This document shows positions 4,967-8,904 of a stretch of 8,904 nt of DNA, one piece after another; position 1 is the first letter of the stretch; each line of letters begins with the position of its first letter. The position numbers and the translations under genes were made by a program. Below the pieces are notes generated by a model, which did no database searches, had not been told where the DNA came from, and saw only the letters and a list, made by a program, of their open reading frames with translations. This DNA is from a bacterium UBP1_UBA4771 (lineage in GTDB: Bacteria > Krumholzibacteriota > Krumholzibacteriia > Krumholzibacteriales > Krumholzibacteriaceae): assembly GCA_002403295.1 (NCBI GenBank), contig DHHN01000066.1:2079-10982 (forward strand), given 5' to 3'.

Positions 4967-7042
4967 ATGGCGAACAGATTGAAGGTTTCGCGGGCGCTCG
5001 TCGCGGGAGCGACGATCGCGGCCGCGCTCGCCGCGTGCGGCGCCGCCGGTCTTCCGGCCCGCGCGGCGGCGCAGACGGACGAGGTGATCCGCGCCGCCGT
5101 CGCGGCCGCGGGCGAGTCGAAGGATCACCCTGGCGCCGGATTCGTCGCCGTCCTCGAGAGGACGGACGTGACCGTCGAGGAGACGGGTCTCGCGCATTAC
5201 CGCCGCCATACCGTCACGAAGATCCTCACCGCCTCGGGCGCGCTCGATCGGGCGGCGCTCCGCTTCGATTACGATCCGGCTTCGAACTTCATCGAGGTCG
5301 AAGGCGTCCGGATCTTCCGGGCCGGGGGCGCCGTCGAGACGGTCGACGCCGCCGCGCTCCTCGATCTCTTCCAGCCGGCCTCGGCGATCTACTGGGGCGC
5401 GCGCATGAAGCTCCTCCAGCTTCCGCGCCTCTCGCCGGGCGATGCGGTCGAGGTGCGGACCTACAAGAAGGGCTTCGAAATCGCGTATCTCGGCGATGTC
5501 GAAGCGGGCGGCGGCTCCGGGACGGGGGGCGCGGCGGGTGCCGGCGCGTCGGCTCCCGGAGCGGAAGCGGACGTGGACGACGAACGCTACATTCCGCCGA
5601 TGAGGGGGCACTTTTACGACGTCGTTCATTTTCAGGAGACCTATCCGATACGGGAAAAGCGTTACGATCTCCACCTGCCCCCCGGCAAGCCGATCCAGTA
5701 TCGCGTCTATAACGGCTCGCTCTACTCGGCGCAGAGCTTCGACGAACGCGGCACACACTACTCGTGGTGGATCCACGACAGCCCCGCGCTCAAACAGGAG
5801 CCGCGGAGCTCCGACGCGAGCGACGTCGTGCCGAAGCTCGTCCTCGCGACGCTTTCCTCGTGGCACGAGAAGTCGCGCTGGTTCGCCGCGATTCACGACA
5901 CGATCTACACGGACAACGAGCCGATACGCAGACTCGTCAAGGACCTCACCGCCGGCCTCAAGACCGACGTCGAGAAGGTCGCCGCGCTGCAGCACTGGGC
6001 CGCGCAGGAGATCCGCTACTCCGGGATCTCGATGGGGAAGGGCGAGGGCTACACGCACCATCCCGGGACGATGAGCTACGCCGACCGCTGCGGCGTCTGC
6101 AAGGACAAGGCGGGCATGCTCATCACCCTCATGCGCACCGCGGGCTACGACGTCTGGCCCGCCCTCACGATGGCCGGCTCGCGCGTCGAGGAGGTGCCGG
6201 CCGATCAGTTCAACCATTCGGTCGTCGCCTGGCGACGCGCGGACGGCGGCTACACGATGCTCGATCCGACGTGGGTGCCCTACTCGACCGAGCTCTGGAG
6301 CTCGGCCGAGCAGGAGCAGCACTACGTGATCGGGACGCCGTGGGGCGAGGGGCTCATGCAAACCCCCTACAGTCCGCCCGAGCATCACGTCCTTACGGTC
6401 ACGTCGCGGGGTTCGATCGACCGCGACGGCAACCTCGCGGGCACGTTCCGCATCGAAGCGACGAACTACATGGACCAGCGCCTGCGCCGCTATCTCGGAA
6501 CGCACAAGCGCGACGACCTTCGCGCGTACGTCGAAGCGTGGATCTCCGCCGTCGCGCCGAACGTGGAAGTGACGAAGATCGCGATCGGCGATCCGCTCGA
6601 TTTCAAAAAGCAGTTCGCCTGCAACGTCGAGTACCGCGCGCCGCGCTACGCGGTCGCGGACGGCTCGACGCTCGATTTCGCATCTCCCGGGTGGAAGCTC
6701 GGATTCACGAAGAGCACGCCGCTGCTCCCCGCGTGGGCGGCGATCGATCCCGAGGAGCGCGGGCTCCCCCTCTTCATCTGGCACACGGAGACCTTCGCCT
6801 GCGACGAGTCGATCGCCCTTCCTCCGGGCATGAAGGCGCGCGATCTCGCGAAGGAAGCATCGGGAAGCGGCGATCACGCGGCGTATGCGATGAAGCGTTC
6901 GAGCGACGGAAAGACGATCGTGAACGCGGGGAAGATCCTCATCAAGCGAAGAACCATTCCAGCGGACGCCTACGCGGCGTTTCGCGCCGTCGTGAAAGAA
7001 GCCGGCGAGTACGCGACGCGCCGGATCGTGTTCGAGCGATAG
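4967..7042 (+). CDS. DUF3857 + transglutaminase-like lipoprotein with intact catalytic triad
   Basis: A 691-residue exported protein. The signal MANRLKVSRALVAGATIAAALAAC has a good lipobox (L21-A-A-C24); an AxA site at ARAAA-QT is the alternative. Residues about 60-270 form the DUF3857 domain (HTVTKILTASGALDRAAL, FIEVEGVRIFRAGGAVETVD, LSPGDAVEVRTYKKG), broken by a Gly/Ala/Ser-rich insert at 181-200. Residues about 330-440 are the transglutaminase-like core, with C378 in RCGVCKDKAGML, H417 in FNHSVVAW and D433 in MLDPTW, a complete Cys-His-Asp triad. The remaining 250 residues are probably DUF3858-like beta domains. Such proteins are envelope-associated and common in Bacteroidetes-like phyla; peptide or amide cleavage or transfer is plausible, but no substrate is established. 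The start has AAGGAGG nine bases upstream. The frame stays open upstream through the memo gene, but this is not coding. The next gene's Shine-Dalgarno site overlaps the stop codon (TAGGAGG), implying translational coupling. Confidence 0.9.
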   Translation: MANRLKVSRALVAGATIAAALAACGAAGLPARAAAQTDEVIRAAVAAAGESKDHPGAGFVAVLERTDVTVEETGLAHYRRHTVTKILTASGALDRAALRFDYDPASNFIEVEGVRIFRAGGAVETVDAAALLDLFQPASAIYWGARMKLLQLPRLSPGDAVEVRTYKKGFEIAYLGDVEAGGGSGTGGAAGAGASAPGAEADVDDERYIPPMRGHFYDVVHFQETYPIREKRYDLHLPPGKPIQYRVYNGSLYSAQSFDERGTHYSWWIHDSPALKQEPRSSDASDVVPKLVLATLSSWHEKSRWFAAIHDTIYTDNEPIRRLVKDLTAGLKTDVEKVAALQHWAAQEIRYSGISMGKGEGYTHHPGTMSYADRCGVCKDKAGMLITLMRTAGYDVWPALTMAGSRVEEVPADQFNHSVVAWRRADGGYTMLDPTWVPYSTELWSSAEQEQHYVIGTPWGEGLMQTPYSPPEHHVLTVTSRGSIDRDGNLAGTFRIEATNYMDQRLRRYLGTHKRDDLRAYVEAWISAVAPNVEVTKIAIGDPLDFKKQFACNVEYRAPRYAVADGSTLDFASPGWKLGFTKSTPLLPAWAAIDPEERGLPLFIWHTETFACDESIALPPGMKARDLAKEASGSGDHAAYAMKRSSDGKTIVNAGKILIKRRTIPADAYAAFRAVVKEAGEYATRRIVFER

Positions 7043-7051
7043 GAGGCGACG

Positions 7052-8904
7052 ATGAAACGTTTCATGCTCGTGGGAATGCTCGCTGCGCTCGCCGCCTCGC
7101 TCGCGGCCGCGGAGCCCGCGCCCTCGCGGACCGCGTTTCCCGGCCACGCGGCGGTCGCGGCGAAGTATCCGAACGCCGACGCCGTGGTGCTCTACGATTC
7201 GCTCGTCGTGTCGGCCGGCGGCGACGGCCGCATCTCCCGGCGGCACCACCGCGCCGTGATGCTTCTCACGGACAACGCGATCAACCGCTACGGCGACCCG
7301 CGCATCCTCTTCGACGCGCGGACGCAGGATCTGCGCGTGATCACGGCGCGCGCGTACATGCGGGACGGCACGGCGCACGACACGCAGCCGAACGGCATCA
7401 ACCAAACGACGCCCTTCGCGCTCGATCGCGCGCCCGATTACACCGGTTGGCAGGAAACGGTCGTGACGCACGTCGGCATCGAGAAGGGATGCGTCGCGGA
7501 GCTCGAGTACGTGATCGCCGACACGCGCACGTCGCCGTGGATCTCGGGCACGGCGGTCTTCAGCGCCGAGGATCCGGTCGAGCGGCGCGTTCTCGTCGTG
7601 GCGCCCGGAGACGGCGCGGCGCTCAAATCCCTGTCGCTTCACGGCGCTCCCGCCGCCGAGTTCTCGGGCGCCTGGAGCTGGACCGCGCGCGACATCCCCG
7701 GCCGCACGCCCTTCGACGGCGGCGTCTGGGAGGGTGACTATTTCCCGGCCGTCTGCTACGGCACGGCTCCGTCATGGCATGACGTTCTCTCGAAGATCGG
7801 CGCCGGTCTCGCCGCGGGCTCCGCCGCCTTCCCTTCGGCCGAGGCGCCGGTCCGAGACGCCGCGAAGGATCTCGACACGGACGAGGAGAAGGTGCTCGCC
7901 GTTCATCGCCTCGCGCTCGCCGCCGTGCGGAGCGTGAACGTTCCGTACCCGCTGTTCGCCTCGCCGCCGCGGGACGCCGCGCGCGTCTACGACACGGGCT
8001 ACGCGAGCCCGCTCGACCGCGCCGTGCTCCTCGCCGCGATGCTCCGCGCCGCGGGATACGATCCCGCGTTCGTTCTCGTCTCGGCGGGAAGAGCCGTGAG
8101 CAACGACGTTGCCGCGCCGGAGCTCTTCGCGAAGGCGTTTGTCGCGGTCGCGGCGAAAGACGCGGGCGAGCTGCTGCTCGATCCCGCCGCTCCCTTCGAG
8201 CGCGATCCGTCCTTCGCGCTCGCGGGAAAGACCCTCGCCCGTCTCGGAGAGAAGCCGTTTCTCTCGGCGCTTCCCCCGCGAAAGCCGGGGGAGAGCCGGA
8301 GCGCGCTCGATATCGAGCTCTCTCCCGGCGAGGATGGAACGCTCGCGGGCCGGGGGCGGGCGGTTCTTACCGGCGTTTTCTCTCCGTATCATCTCGCGCA
8401 ATCCGGCGGCGGTCTCGAGGAGTACCTCGCGACGCGCGTCAAGCGGCTCTTCGGCGGAGCCTCGCTCGCGAGCTGGAATCCCCGCTCGTTCGACCGCCGA
8501 TCGGCCGAGATCGATTTCACCTTCACCGTGAACCTGCCGGAGAGAAAGGCCGGGGAGCGGATATATCTCTCGCTGCCCCGCGCATTCGACGCGGCCGCGG
8601 CGGGCGTCGAACGGGTGCGGATCGAGCGGTCCGCCTCGCCGGACGCGGTCGCTCTCGTGCCGTGCGTCCTCGAGGTCTCCTGCGCGATCGTGCCGCCCGC
8701 CGGCTGGAAGACGGTCGCGCTGCCGCCCGCCGTTTCCGTGCGGAACGACGCGGGAGAGGCGGTCGTGTCGGCGGAGAGCGCCGGGTCGAAGCGCACCGCG
8801 CGCTCGCGGCTCCTTCTCGAGCGCGACATGGTGACGCCGGCTCTCTACGGGAGCGCGCGGTCCCTGCTCGCGGCGCTCGCCGACGACCGCATCGTGCTGG
8901 AAAA
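7052..8904 (+). CDS. DUF3857 protein with degenerate transglutaminase-like domain, 3' end missing
   Basis: At least 617 residues, open to the right edge. MKRFMLVGMLAALAASLAAA is a signal peptide with likely cleavage after an AxA near residue 20 and no lipobox Cys. Residues about 45-235 match DUF3857 (ISRRHHRAVMLLTD, ITARAYMRDGTAHD, GIEKGCVAELEYVIADT, DPVERRVLVVAPG). Residues about 275-380 keep the transglutaminase-like fold outline: GYASPLDRAVLLAAMLRAAG and FAKAFVAV...ELLLDP line up residue for residue with the upstream gene. P320 stands where its C378 is, K361 where its H417 is, and only the Asp (D377) remains. It should therefore be non-catalytic, perhaps a binding or regulatory partner of the active paralogue. 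It starts 9 bases after the upstream stop with AGGAGG five bases before its ATG. The C-terminal part (about 390-617) looks beta-rich; no other domain is recognised. The true length is unknown. Confidence 0.87.
   Translation, partial: MKRFMLVGMLAALAASLAAAEPAPSRTAFPGHAAVAAKYPNADAVVLYDSLVVSAGGDGRISRRHHRAVMLLTDNAINRYGDPRILFDARTQDLRVITARAYMRDGTAHDTQPNGINQTTPFALDRAPDYTGWQETVVTHVGIEKGCVAELEYVIADTRTSPWISGTAVFSAEDPVERRVLVVAPGDGAALKSLSLHGAPAAEFSGAWSWTARDIPGRTPFDGGVWEGDYFPAVCYGTAPSWHDVLSKIGAGLAAGSAAFPSAEAPVRDAAKDLDTDEEKVLAVHRLALAAVRSVNVPYPLFASPPRDAARVYDTGYASPLDRAVLLAAMLRAAGYDPAFVLVSAGRAVSNDVAAPELFAKAFVAVAAKDAGELLLDPAAPFERDPSFALAGKTLARLGEKPFLSALPPRKPGESRSALDIELSPGEDGTLAGRGRAVLTGVFSPYHLAQSGGGLEEYLATRVKRLFGGASLASWNPRSFDRRSAEIDFTFTVNLPERKAGERIYLSLPRAFDAAAAGVERVRIERSASPDAVALVPCVLEVSCAIVPPAGWKTVALPPAVSVRNDAGEAVVSAESAGSKRTARSRLLLERDMVTPALYGSARSLLAALADDRIVLE

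Noticed and set aside
4925..7642. A 905-codon open frame on the minus strand, opposite the two DUF3857 genes.
   Set aside because: It is antisense to genes with clear domains and catalytic motifs, and its translation is Arg-rich with no recognisable family. Long antisense frames are expected in high-GC DNA with strong third-position bias.
1..8904. A search by eye for CRISPR arrays, tRNAs, transposase genes, terminal inverted repeats and attachment sites.
   Set aside because: No regularly spaced repeats, cloverleaf-like sequence or mobile-element gene was seen; the window is almost fully accounted for by eight genes.

Overview
The window is high-GC bacterial DNA with densely packed genes and mostly strong Shine-Dalgarno sites. 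It looks chromosomal. The lipoprotein signals, the paired DUF3857/transglutaminase-like proteins and the roughly 70% GC of the main coding regions fit a Gram-negative, FCB-type uncultured lineage (Eisenbacteria- or Krumholzibacteria-like). That placement is inference; no rRNA or marker gene is present. No tRNA, rRNA, CRISPR array, insertion sequence or integrase was found.

Left half (1-3694), all on the minus strand. In transcription order: a 12-TM MFS transporter of the fosmidomycin-resistance (Fsr) type (3694-2489), an LsrF-like class I aldolase/thiolase (2358-1561), a zinc-dependent iditol/threonine-dehydrogenase-like MDR enzyme (1531-479), a 36-residue lysine-rich mini-protein (447-337), and the start of a LamG-like lipoprotein that leaves the window at base 1. 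The transporter, aldolase and dehydrogenase could form a small uptake and catabolism unit for a polyol or sugar-derived compound, but the substrate cannot be read from sequence. The last 480 bases or so are clearly lower in GC (about 53-55% by hand count). The lipoprotein frame has an in-frame TAG at codon 5, right after its best ribosome binding site.

Centre (3695-3836). This is a divergent control region. A perfect TATAAT on the plus strand overlaps a TATATT on the minus strand. The minus element lies so close to the MFS start codon that the MFS message may be leaderless. The plus-strand leader carries two clean inverted repeats.

Right half (3837-8904), all on the plus strand and tightly coupled (gaps of 17 and 9 bases). 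It encodes an exported MEMO-family protein (AmmeMemoRadiSam system protein B) with every expected metal-site residue, a DUF3857 + transglutaminase-like lipoprotein with an intact Cys-His-Asp triad, and a second DUF3857 protein whose transglutaminase-like region has lost Cys and His and which runs off the right edge. All three carry export signals, so this looks like a cell-envelope module: a metal-binding Memo protein with one active and one apparently dead transglutaminase-like partner. It is the most unusual arrangement in the window.
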